NCBI GenBank assembly: GCA_037013495.1
Contig: CM072809.1
Span: 8,689,001-8,753,000, forward strand
Origin: Hippophae tibetana
Taxonomy: Eukaryota > Streptophyta > Magnoliopsida > Rosales > Elaeagnaceae
Length of the DNA: 64,000 nt
Direction: 5' to 3'
The position numbers and the translations under genes are program-made. Under the pieces are notes generated by a model that saw only the letters and a list, made by a program, of their open reading frames with translations, had not been told where the DNA came from and did not search any database. This document shows, one piece after another, positions 1 to 11,709 of this stretch; position 1 is the first letter of the stretch, and each line of letters begins with the position of its first letter.

Positions 1-840
1 TTAAAAAAGAGGAATATGGGTGAGACATCTACTCTCTAAATGTAGGAGATGGATCTGAATGATTTCAAGTTTGATGAGGTCATTTTGAAAGATACCATGG
101 TAATAAATACCTTATTGACTTATTTTGACAAGGACATCTCTAGACAACCTGACTTGATGAGGGATCTGTTCAATTACTTTGGGAGCGATGTTGAACTAGC
201 TAGGGTCAAAGAATCGTAGAAGTGAAAGAGCTTACAATGAAAAAATGATGGCTGATTTTCCTATTTCGTATTGTTGTAATACTTAGAAAGTTCTAACAAC
301 GTGTTTTTTCAGGTTTTTCAAAGGCCAATGAGGGAAAGCTATCACTCAAAGCGTACAAAAGCAAAGTACAAGTTAGTCACATGCAAATAACAAAGTATCA
401 AAATGCCATTGAGGACAAAGAAGCTTTCTTCATAAAAAAACGAGGCCAAAATCCTAAAGCTTGAAGATGAGTTGCTCAATAAGTTTGAAAAGCTTAGAAA
501 AATAGACAGTTATTGCTTCAAGTAGGGATAAAGAACATGTCATTTTTAATAGGTAGTCAAAAAGGCTAAAGGTACAAAAAGCTTCCTACGAGATCAAATG
601 ACTTTGATGAAAGAATAGATGAGCTCGTTATCTGTGTTCGTAGATATGCTTAAAGTATAGTATACCAAGGCTTATAAAAACTGGGTGACCCAAGCTAATA
701 AGTTAAACTTGATTGTTCATTGCTTAACTTTAATACAAGTTTTTCAAAGTAATAGGCGTAAAGCACATCCAGCCAGCAACCCGATACCATCACCCCGTAT
801 AGAAGAAGTGACGTAAGAGGGCCTGGCTGAATGATAAGTC
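1..840 (+). pseudogene. Decayed coiled-coil, gag-like fragment
   Basis: Short reading stretches on the plus strand are separated by stops and frame changes. One runs from the ATG at about 49 to a TAG near 217. Further pieces are rich in Lys, Glu, Gln and Leu with heptad-like spacing (around 315-470 and 575-700). The pattern resembles the coiled-coil region of plant Gypsy-type gag or 'putative plant transposon' proteins. I see no protease, reverse transcriptase or LTR, and the fragment may begin left of the window. Assignment to a family is inference. It could also be a decayed host coiled-coil gene. Confidence 0.3.
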
Positions 841-3800
841 GAAGAAGAGACACTTAAATTTTTTTTGTTCTTGTAAGTGTCTTTCAATGTAACATTCTGC
901 TTTTGTGGCATCAATGTCAACACCTGAGTGATTGATAAACTCCCTAATTTAAGATTATATTTTGATTTTGGTGTAATAGATAGTTCTTTTATAAATGTGT
1001 TTTGGAGTGTGTAACTAGTATTTATGTTTGTAACAAAATTAAAATTAAAAATTTATCTTATTACTCCCTTTGCCTTCATCTTGTAGTGATTCAATACTCT
1101 TTAAATCCATTTTTTAAGAATTCAAAGCCATCATATACAAGTTACTAGAGATGTTATGTTTTCTATTATAACGTGTTATATCAAGTCGTTAAGGTCGTAT
1201 ATAAACTATCTATAGGATATTTAACAGAATAAAATATATAACTTAATAGAATTATTGAATCAATTTTATATATTTTTTAATTAGGTTAAATAACAATTAT
1301 GATAAAAAAAAATTATAGATAGACATTTCTCAAAATAATAACAATAATATATAGATAACATAGGGTTCTGTGGGTCCGGGTCCTAAAACATAAACTTGAC
1401 CGAGAAACAGGCCCAAGTGCAAGCCCACTTTTTTTTCCAAGCACTCACTTTTATCGTTAGCAAAATATGGCACGAAGGTTATTAGTCTAATGAATTTCTT
1501 TTTATATAAAAATATATTAAAAATTTAGTATAAAACATTTAAGCCATTAAATATAAAACATATATAAATACGAAGATAATTAATTTAATTTTTACAAATA
1601 TGTTAATAAAAATAATAAGATATTATTTAATTTTTATAATAATGTAAAAAATTAATAATAAATTTAATATAAATTAATTACTAACACTAGATATAAATTA
1701 ATTTTAATGTGATTCGTTTTCAAAGATAAGACTTATCTTATTTATTTTAAATAAAAAATTTAAACTATATTAGTTATTATCATCTTATCTTAAAAAAATT
1801 ATCTTTAATATATTTATCTTTTAATGTTTTATAATTAATATTTTTTTATTAAATATTTAATCTATATATTTAGATTAAATATATTAATTTTTTTATTTAT
1901 ATGAATCTATAAATAAAATCTTAATTTTTAATAAACTATAAAAAATTATAAATTAAATTTAACTAATAAGGAATAGGATTATTGGTTATAATATACTACT
2001 TAAATTTTTACCCTATCATTTATAAATAGTTGAGATTTAATTGAGTATTTTTTTTCTTTTATGTCTTATAAACCTCAATCATTCATATATAAAAGTGTAA
2101 AAAATTAGATAATATATTGTAACTATTAATATTATTCTAATTAATAATTATTTTTATTATCTTTTATTGTATTATGAAAATAAAAATAAAAAATATTTTC
2201 AAATAATTTTTCATTTGTTATTATACAAGAAATAATTATTAGTATATAATATATTTTTTAATTTAAAAGTATAAATTTCTTCGTAGGTATTAAAAATTGT
2301 TTAAAAACTTTGATATATATATAATACGAATATTATAGTTAAAATTGTTAACTAAACTCTACCGTGTTTGGTTAACGGAAAGCAACCAAACATAATTTTA
2401 GATTTACTTTTCTATTTATTGAAAGTTTAAAATGATTTACCTATCTCTTTTCTTTTCTCGCAATTTATCTCATGCTAAATTAAACTCAATAAAATTTTAC
2501 AAATTTGTATCCCTCAACCACTAACTACTAACCAAAAATTGTTTCACATTATTATCTCTACTTAATGCATTAAATAGTGCCTCTGTCCAACATCATCTTC
2601 ATAGAAAAGAAAAAAACAATTCATAACAACTACAAAAAAATTCACCTAATAATTATATAAAACTTTTCACTTTCTTCCCATAATGTTATAATAATTCATA
2701 TATTAATAAATTAGTATAAATTATTTTTAAAAAATTAAGATTATTATAAACCAGACAGATTTAAGTGAATAGTATAATCATTAAATGAATAAATTAATAT
2801 TTAAGTTGGAAAGTAATTCGATCCATTATATAAAAGATATTATTTAATTATCTCACTTAGAAAATAATTCATTTAGTCTTTATTTAAAAAAAATGTCAAA
2901 ATATTATTTGTTCATTGTATAAAATTACTTAATTATTTTTTAAAACAAATTTATTAAAAAAATATTTTTTAATACTACCAAAAACTTTTATATGATTTAT
3001 TTTTATGAATAAAAAGATTAATGATTACATTTTTACAAACAAAACGATTAACATATATCTTTCTTAATTTTAAAGACTAAATAATAATTTTATTCAAAGA
3101 AAAAAGACACCATACAAATATCCATATTAATTATTTCAAAAAAAAATTATAGATAATTCATTTATTATTTAACATGTAAAACTTTTTGATATAAATGAAG
3201 TTAATCATGTACAATAATTTAAATTTACTTGATTTTTTTTATTTTGTTGATTAAAAAATAAAATATTATTTAAATTAAATTAAAAAAATTAAATAATACT
3301 TTTATTTAAAACAGGTTAAAACTATTAAAATTTATTCTTAAAAGATTAATTAGTTAAAACAAAGTAGTAATAATTATATTACTTATATATATTGTTTTGG
3401 TTATTAATAATATTAAGTTTTAGAAAATGAACTAAAATAACTCTTTTTTAGTAATTTATTTAAGTAACAAGGTACACTTGTACTTTTTTTATTATTAAAA
3501 TACAAATAAAGGTAATTTTAGACTAAAAATGATATAAATAGATCGTATTGGATTTTTTTAATTTATAATTAAAATAACATATTTTATATTAATTTCATAC
3601 ATTTTTATTATTGATAAAATTATGACATTATGTTGTTTTTTGAATATTGTTTAAATTAAATTACATCATTTAGATCTGTTCAGTATTTAATGAGCGTTTA
3701 ATTGAAGTTCGTTCAATATTTTTAAAATACTATTTTTATTATTATAAATTATAAAAATATTGTTTTTTTATAATTTTTATTACTGTCATAATAAAAATAT

Positions 3801-6240
3801 ATTAAATATTTCGTCTTATTTTTGAAAATGATTATATCTTAGTGACATTATTATTAATGAATTATTTTTATATAATAACAAAGGGTATTATAAACACGTG
3901 AAAGTATGAGTTATCAATGAATCGAAACACATTATATTTCAACAATCTAAATATGATATAATTTAAAGATTTTCAATATGAATCAAATCTGATGATGTAA
4001 TCAATCTCAATCTCAATAAATTAAATTTTTTGGATCAAATAAGATCGAATTGATATTAAAATTTATTTATAAATTATTATCACATATAAAATACGATATA
4101 TATATCGTTTAAGTTTTAAATTAGTGTATCTCATTCAAATTTTATTATTTATAATTTTAACTACAAAATATAAGAATTTATTTAGAAAATTATTAAATTA
4201 TTATAAAAGTTTAACATTTTTTTATTTTTAAACAAAAATAATAATTTAATGTAATTGTGGTGTTATAATTGAAAATTCCAATACGTAGGAATAATTGCAC
4301 AAAGACCAATTTTTCTTCCACTCAAATAAGTAATTGGGCTTAGATGAGGGGTGAAGATCCTATCTTATGAATTTTTTTTGCGAGCTCTCTATTAATTCAA
4401 TCAAGTTGACTTCATAAATGTGAATTAAGTAAATAGTACAATGAAAATAAATAATCACATGTTCAATTCAAAAAAAAAAAAACTCCAAGCAATAAGAAAA
4501 ACACAAACTATGATAAATAAATCAATAATTGTGTGACTTAGAGTCTCCTATCCACATTATCAACAAGCATAAGTAAATACTTCTTATGTAAGAACATATT
4601 CGATAAATAATGATTTTATTTTTACTACATGCGATTAAACAAAACATAATATATCTAAAAAAAGTCTAACACTTGGTAGACAACTAGAGTAGAGAGATAC
4701 AAACTCCTAACAGAATCATGCTAAACTTTCATGCAAATAAAGATAAATTCTTGACAGATAATCACAGTTGAAACAAAAATAATTACAAAAAAATTGTATA
4801 ATAAAACAATAGATATAGAATTCTATAAACCAAAAGTAGGTGATAAATATTAAAAACTTTATAATCAAAGTTTAAATTTTAGTATGTAGGAGCATACACA
4901 ATTTAAATTATGATTGTACTAGCCATATATTCGAGCATGCATAACATAAGATATAACAAGATAAACTCAAATAAAAATAATATCTATATGATAATATCCT
5001 TGGATTGCTCAAGACAAACTCAATAGGCAAGTTATGTGATGAAGTGCCAAAAAATCTCATTTTTCGTTTTTAAAAATTGTAAAGTAATTTTTATAAATAT
5101 TCGTACCCAAAACGAAACAAAACATGAATGACAACGTTGGTGAACGATCATAGAAAAACACGAGCTCAACCTAGCATGTACATTACGAAACCTAATCTCG
5201 TGGTATGCATAAACATACTTTATATATAAAGTGTACCTAACTATGCGTGCGTTTATTACTAATTTGTAGTAATCAACATTACACATTGAAAGATATAACA
5301 CTAAGTAAAAATAAATTGATACTGTATTTTGTATACGAAAACCCAACGTGTAGACATTAAAAACAATATAACTTATAATAATATTTAAATATAACATATT
5401 ATGAAATAAAATATGAATTTATTTATAATTATAATAATAATTTATTCTAAATTAAATTATACAATATTATAAAATTTATTATTTTAAATTTAATTCAAAT
5501 CTTAATGAATTATATACGTTTAAATTTAAATATAATATTTTTATAATTTTTTAAACTTAACATAATTGAAATGTCACGAATCAAATTAGATTTTTAATTT
5601 AAATAAATAAATAAAATTATTTAATCGCGGGTACATCAAAATATCTCAATTGTGATACGCGTCTCTAAATTATTTTTAAAAGTAAAAAAATTGAAACTTA
5701 AATGATAACGTTGTCTTATTCTATTAACTTTTGAAAAAAAAAAAAAATCTATCAGCTTTTTTCGTCGCATCCTAATTTCGAACATATAAGGATGCTTTAA
5801 TAATTTATAGTTACAGCTCAGCATCTCAATGTCGGTTGTACTTCGAAGTTCAAATAACCAGTTTTTAAACCTATTCTCATTTTCCTACGTATTTACTCTT
5901 TATTTGGCGGTACGGAGTCTCTCTAACTTTAACCGCGTGTTTAATTATAGAAAAATGATAGGTTTATTGTATTAAATAATATTATCATACCTTATTATTT
6001 ATAAATATAATTAGATAAAATATATTATAATGAATATTTATTTTTATAAATTATAATGACAAAAAATATTAAAGAAAGTAATAAAATTATTTTTTAAATT
6101 ATAATTAACTGATAAATAAATTATAATAAATATTTTTTATATTAAATAAAAAATTTATTATATAAGTTAAAATAATAATATATAATAATTTTATTGATTA
6201 TATTTTTTCTTTAATAACCGAAAAGTAGGAACATAGAGAA
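841..6240. other. AT-rich intergenic region, no gene seen
   Basis: This 5.4-kb stretch is composed mostly of short A/T runs. The longest reading frames (for example minus strand 5032-5397) have low-complexity, hydrophobic or Lys/Ile-rich translations with no recognisable family. No paired repeat or transposon end was found. Confidence 0.6.
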
Positions 6241-6243
6241 AAT

Positions 6244-6312
6244 AAGAAGACTCGCACTCTTTGTAGCCAAAAAAAAAGAGGAAAAAAACGAAAAAAAGAA
6301 GACTCGCACTCT
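6244..6312 (+). repeat. Duplicated 16-bp motif upstream of the CCCH gene
   Basis: The motif agaagactcgcactct occurs at about 6245-6260 and again at 6297-6312, separated by a purine-rich spacer of A and G runs. It lies 240-300 bases before the CCCH start codon, in the presumed promoter or 5' UTR. It looks like a small tandem duplication. Any regulatory role is unknown. Confidence 0.5.
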
Positions 6313-6548
6313 CAGACAGCGAAAGCCAAGCAAACAAGCCCGATACCAGACCGTACGGTCATAGAGAGAGACTTTGGGAAGGGAGCTTCAAGCTCCATTA
6401 CTGTGAAATTGTCTCCGTCTCTCCCTGTTGTTCTATATCTACTCCGTCGAGCTCACTTATCCTCCAGAATAGTGTAGACTTTTGTATTAAGTTTCTTTAT
6501 TTTTACCCATTTCCGTGTACTCGCTCTAGGTGTACAGATAACCAGTCG

Positions 6549-9500
6549 ATGGAGTTGTACGGCCGAAGCCCTGTAACTAATGGATCCAATCCGGTTCATC
6601 ATTCGGAATGGAGCCCGGAAGGCGGCGAGACCGGGCTAGAAGGTACTGTTGTGATTGTTCTGTTTCTGAAGTTACTGTATTGTGTTTGATTTTATCCTAA
6701 TTTAGAATGTGTTTGCACTAGGGTTTTTTGATTTTTTTTTTGTAATGTGGATAGTTGATTACGGTTTTATCTGATTTGGCTTTCGTTTTTGTGGGAACTG
6801 TAGAATCGATGTGGCAATTGGGGCTGACGAGCAGGGAATCTTATCCGGAGCGTTTGGGGGTTCCCAATTGTGTATACTATATGCGAACTGGGTTCTGTGG
6901 ATATGGTAGCCGGTGCCGATACGACCATCCCCGCGATCGCTCTGCGGTAAAGCATTGTTCTTTGTAAATTGTTGCATTGGAATGGATTTAATAAATTTTT
7001 ATCATCCAAAGTGTGATTTTTGTGTTTGACTTGAGTTGACTATTTTCAGTTGTATTCCTTTTATTTCCTCTATTTGGACTTCAATGTAATATGTGCTTTG
7101 AGTGTTTCTATGGTTATATTGACTATGATGCAATTGCTTATCTATCCATTCGGTTACTAATATTCTAGTCACACAATCTAGTCCCTTACTTTTTCTAATT
7201 TTGACAAATTTATCCCCAAATCTCAATTTCCATTAAAAGGTTGAGGAACAAATTATAAATTTTGTAATAGGTTACGGATCAAATTATGTATTTTGAAATA
7301 GGTTGAAGATCAAATGAGTTAAAAAGTCAAGTCTTGTTGTAGTTAAGTATAACGTTGTTAATTCAATTTAACGGAAATTGAAATTTTAGACTAAATTTTT
7401 CAAAATAAGAAAGATTAGGGACTAAATTATGTGAATTGAAAAGTTATGAACCAAATTGTAATATCTTAAATAGGTTGGGGACAAATGGATACATAAGCCT
7501 GATACAAATATCTCAAGAGCCTATGATTATTTTTTATAACAAAGTCGAGTAAAAAATCAAATACTGCATTTGTTTTTTTTTATGTTGTTTCAAAATTACC
7601 TTGTCCTTTACCTTTGCTTGAGTTCATTCTAGCCTAAGGTTGGTTCAGTTACTGCCTAAAATAGTGAAATTTGAATGCTGACCTAAATGAGTTTATTACT
7701 TAATCTATGGTTTGATGCTTCTCTTAGGTCTCCGCAACTGTGAGGGCCACAGCGGAGTATCCCGAGCGAGTGGGAGAACCTGTATGTCAGGTAAAACGAT
7801 GTTAGATTATTGATGTAAAAATTTCATGGTCTTTTAAGAGCATGCTTGACAATATAGATATTGGGAAGTCTGCTAAAGGGCGTGTGATTTATTTATTTAT
7901 AGCGTGAGAACTTCCTTTTGTTTTATTTAGTGTTCTGTTTTGATAAATGTGTAGTATTATTTAAAAACTGGGACCTGTAAATTTGGTGCGTCCTGCAAGT
8001 TTCATCATCCAAAACATGGAGGTAGAACTTTGAGCCAAGTTCCACTAAATATTTATGGATATCCTTTACGACAGGTTATATTCCTCCCTCTGTTTGTTTG
8101 TGCCTTTCTCTCTCTCCACCATGAACACTCAGTACAGACAGTTACATGAATAAAAAAAGTACTGGCAGTTAAGTTCATGAGCATGAATTTTTATACTTCT
8201 TGAATACAAAATTGAAAATATTCATTATTTCACATATTTTCCCACAACAGGGTGAGACAGAGTGCTCCTACTATTTAAAAACGGGGCAATGCAAATTTGG
8301 TTTAACTTGTAAATTCCATCATCCTGAGCCTGCTGGCACATCAGTGCCTGCTTCTGCACCTCAGTTTTATCCACCGGTGCAGTCTCCTTCAGTTCCCATG
8401 TCAGAACAATTTGGGGCATCATCCACAAGCTTGAGGATGCCTAGGCCTCCAATACTATCAGGTTCATATGTGCAAGGTGCTTATGGTCCTGTTCTGTTTC
8501 CTCCTGGAGTTGTACCTGTACCTGGGTGGAATCCTTATTCGGTATGATATTAATATTGTAGACTTGTTGTGTTGTTATATGTTAAAAGAACTTATCACAA
8601 ATAGAACAACTGGGTAACTTGATGCAGGCACCTGTAAGCCCAGTATTGTCCTCTGGTGCTCAACCTACAGTTGGAGCAACTTCCCTTTATGGAGTGACAC
8701 AACTATCTTCAACATCAGCACTTGCAAGACCTTATTCATCCTTTCCTTCATTTGTTGGATCTCCAAGCATTGGTCCCAAGGAACAAACATTTCCAGAGAG
8801 GCCTGGTGAACGTGATTGCCAGTACTACTTAAAAACGGGTGACTGTAAATTTGGATTATCATGTCGGTTTCATCATCCTCCTGACCGTGTCGTGCCAAGG
8901 GCAAATGGTCTTCTCAGCCCATTTGGTCTTCCCTTGCGTCCGGTATGCTGAGAATTTCAACTTATTTTGTGATTCTTGGTAACAATAAGTTATTGTTTGC
9001 ATGTTTCTTTTGCTTTAGAAAATCACACCTTGTGTTGTGAAATTGGACTTATTTTGCACGTATCTAGTTATATGATTGAATAAACCATTTCCTAAATATG
9101 GCTGGTTATTATCTGTATGTAGTTGCTCCTTGTAAAGTGATAACTCATTTACTGAGTACTACCTGAAGCTTGAATTAGATCATGCTAATTCTTGGAACTT
9201 TTGTATGGATTATTTTAGTGGTTCAATATGCCTGTATTTGCTACCTATATCATGTTTTTTAATTTAGCTGGTCCATACATAGTGTATGGGAGTCTTTTTT
9301 TGGTTTTATCTCAATGCTGTTGGAATAGCTCTTTTGCATATGAGATTTCTCCAACAATATTGTTTGTCATAAGTATGTGTTAGGAATATTTCCCAATTTG
9401 ATTCTAACTCTAGTAGCTATATAATTTTGTGTATTTAATAAGAAATGTTTGGAAAAATCTAGAACTTGGTTGAACAGGTTTGAAAGGTTTCCTACCACTT

Positions 9501-10150
9501 GTTTCAAGTTTCATCATCATTTTGTACAAAAAGAAGTTTCATCGTTATTGTTAGGATTAGTGTTCCAATTTCCAACAGGGAAGAGGGAAATAAAGGTATC
9601 AGATGAAGACATTGGTAAAATCATTAGTAGATATGTAAATGAAATACCTAAGTTGTTGTCATCATCACCTTTTAGCATCATGTACTCGACCTAATTGTTT
9701 TTGGCTTTTGGTGGTTGGTCTCAATACTGGTAAGTGAGACTTTGCCCACATATCATTCATGGCATTCATGACCAACATTATTATTTTACAAGTATTCTCG
9801 TTGAAAGATCTGTTGCAACTAATTCCTTTGTACTTTTTATTTTTAGCATCTAGAGTATTTTGTGTTCCTATTGACAATTCTATTCTTAAGTTGGAGTGCC
9901 TTTGAAAGTAAAGTGGGGCATTTGGGAATTTATTTTTTCAATTTGGATTTTCAAAAAAAAGAAAAAGGGTGTTCAACCTTGTAATTTTTACTTGCAACAC
10001 GGGCATTGCAAATTTGGATCCACCTATAAATTTGATCACCCAATGGGGACCATGAGATACAGTCCATCAGCTTCTCCTCACATTGATATGCCAGTTGCTC
10101 CATATCCAGTCAGTTCTCTACTTGTCTCCCTGGCTCCTTCAACTTTATGA
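6549..10150 (+). CDS. Zinc finger CCCH domain-containing protein (ZFN/C3H32-like), 7 exons
   Basis: Predicted nuclear RNA/DNA-binding protein of the plant-specific five-finger CCCH family. Exons read by GT-AG and frame: 6549-6642, 6804-6946, 7728-7790, 7955-8074, 8251-8541, 8628-8942, 9968-10150, giving about 402 aa. The N-terminus MELYGRSP is characteristic of this family. Fingers of the form C-X8-C-X5-C-X3-H lie at residues 54-73, 99-118, 145-164 and 301-320, each after the usual YPERxGxxxC lead. A Pro/Ser-rich linker separates fingers 3 and 4. A fifth finger at 347-366 has Tyr in place of its third Cys. Exon 7 also has a poor acceptor (AG after an A/G run) and an early TGA at 10148-10150. 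Homology continues in frame past that stop to about 10288. Exons 1-6 look fully functional. From memory, Arabidopsis At2g47850 (C3H32) is the positional counterpart. The exon 7 boundary is the least certain part. Confidence 0.85.
7135..7499. mobile_element. MULE-like MITE in intron 2 of the CCCH gene
   Basis: A foldback sequence of about 365 bp inside the 781-bp intron. Its outer ends match inverted (gcttatctatccatt at the left; the right end reads gcttatgtatccatt on the opposite strand). Inner arms at about 7164-7211 and 7393-7440 also pair over roughly 47 bases. Possible 9-bp target duplications flank it: TGATGCAAT at 7126-7134 and TGATACAAA at 7500-7508, 7 of 9 identical. The 9-bp size fits Mutator-like elements, but the class is inference. 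Confidence 0.55.
8949..8951 (+). other. Alternative CCCH stop if intron 6 is retained
   Basis: If the exon 6 donor at 8943 is not used, the frame reads Val-Cys and then TGA. This would give a four-finger protein of 344 residues. It is relevant because the following exon looks damaged. No transcript evidence is available here. Confidence 0.35.
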
Positions 10151-10288
10151 GAGCATCGTCCTGAACTAATTTCAGGGTGTCTAGTGTCCTCTCAAATTGG
10201 GTCTTTTTCCTTTTCATTTTCCGAAGTGCAACTTACAAGCCAGAGTCCCATCTCTTTAAGCAGTTGCAGAAGCACGAGACAAGGTGGT
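10151..10288 (+). pseudogene. Former C-terminal coding sequence of the CCCH gene
   Basis: After the TGA at 10148-10150 the same frame continues with family-like sequence: RPELISG, then a Ser-rich stretch ending in STRQGG. Compared with what I remember of intact relatives, about 20 residues are missing after the ELISG motif. This is 3' UTR now if the predicted stop is used. Confidence 0.6.
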
Positions 10289-11509
10289 GTGATGTTTGTC
10301 AAACAAACTAATGTAAAACTTGAGATTGAATTTCACTCTCATGTAGGTGTGTTTCACTTGCCAGTTAATATTTCTCACTTCTCAGTAAGACCTAGTGGTC
10401 AATTGTCCAAAGGTTTCACATCTTACAGTCAAGATCTGCCAAACAAATTCGTTAACCCCACCCTAGTATTTGCATGATTCGTGCTTGCCATTTATGTTGC
10501 TGTCAATATTATCTCAGATAAAGTTTTAACCACAATGTATTTTCAGTATCTTCTCTGTAATTGTAATACAGAGCAAAGATGTCGGGTATGCATACAAAAT
10601 CATCTTTTAACTTTTGCATAATTTGTGCTTATCATATATGATTCTCCGATACCAGTTACATGTGTTGTGTGGCTGTTTCTTTGTGCCTTGCCCAGTTTGA
10701 TTTGTTCGTTTTCTTTAGTACGTTTATGGATCTCTCCTATTCTCGATTCTTCCTTTGGGATTATGCTTTTTTCATTTCGGGATTGTTTTTGAAACATGAA
10801 CATCTATTTGTAGATGTTGAAATATGTTCAACTTATCTGATTGCTGAAGTAATTATTGATATTTGGAATTTGGATATTTGATTTGCATTATTTTGCTTTA
10901 ATAATTTATAAGGGTGTTGTGTTATTCATCAGAAGGAGGGAAGGGAAAGAGCTATAGTGATGGACATATATTGAATTGAGATTATCATGATTTATGAATA
11001 CATTATGTAGCACCTGAAAGTGAAACTATCTTTGAATGTTTACAATCTTTCAATTGTATAAGGGCAAATTCTAAGCATTGTATTTTGTTCCCAAAAAAAC
11101 AAAAAAACAAAAAAACAAAAAAATTTCTTATGCTTTGTAGTCACAGATTTAGCCCAACATAGTATCAAGGCACATAATAACCATTTTTTATTGTTATTTA
11201 GTTTTGTAACAGTTACAATGGGTGGTAGTTTATAAGTTTAGATTGCTAATCTGCTGGCATGAGATATCGGAAATGTCTATAACCTCCTTTCGTTATTAGA
11301 CATGACTAACTTTTAAGGTGAGCGTTAGGGTATTTCTACCTTACGTAATGTCTCGTATATTGAAACCCTTGAGATAAAATTGCTCAACTTTTTTCCCACA
11401 TTCATAACTCATGGTATGGAATCTGTTACCTGCCATAACCAAAAAAATATCAAAATTTTAATTGAATTCAATGTCTTTGGTATACGTTACGTCTTTAGCA
11501 TGTAAAAGT
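10289..11509. other. Downstream region of the CCCH gene, no further gene seen
   Basis: Presumed 3' UTR and intergenic sequence. Frames at 10184-10477 and 10660-10881 have no recognisable domain. An A7C tandem repeat (four units) lies at about 11092-11123. Confidence 0.5.
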
Positions 11510-11709
11510 TGTTGTCGATTGTATAATAGAAAGGATAGTAATTCTTGGTACTTGTATTTATAAAATGTTTTAATAAATAAATTATAAAAATAATATCTAA
11601 AAATATCCAGATTATCAAAAATATTCCCTAAAAAATATTTACAAATTTAATATGGAAATATGTACACTTAAAAATATAATTGAAAATCCTAGAATTTTTA
11701 AAATTTTCA
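11510..11709 (-). repeat. 3' LTR of the degenerate Copia
   Basis: About 200 bp, starting TG and ending CA. It shares blocks such as ataatatctaaa, atatttacaaattta and gaaatatg.acattaaa with the right-hand copy at 16535-16726. A purine-rich tract (minus-strand GAAAAAGGA) lies beside it. Boundaries are by eye. Confidence 0.65.

Noticed and set aside
9449..9694. 81-codon frame inside CCCH intron 6
   Set aside because: It lies between exons 6 and 7, has no family resemblance apart from a chance FKFHHHF, and does not splice in frame with either neighbour.
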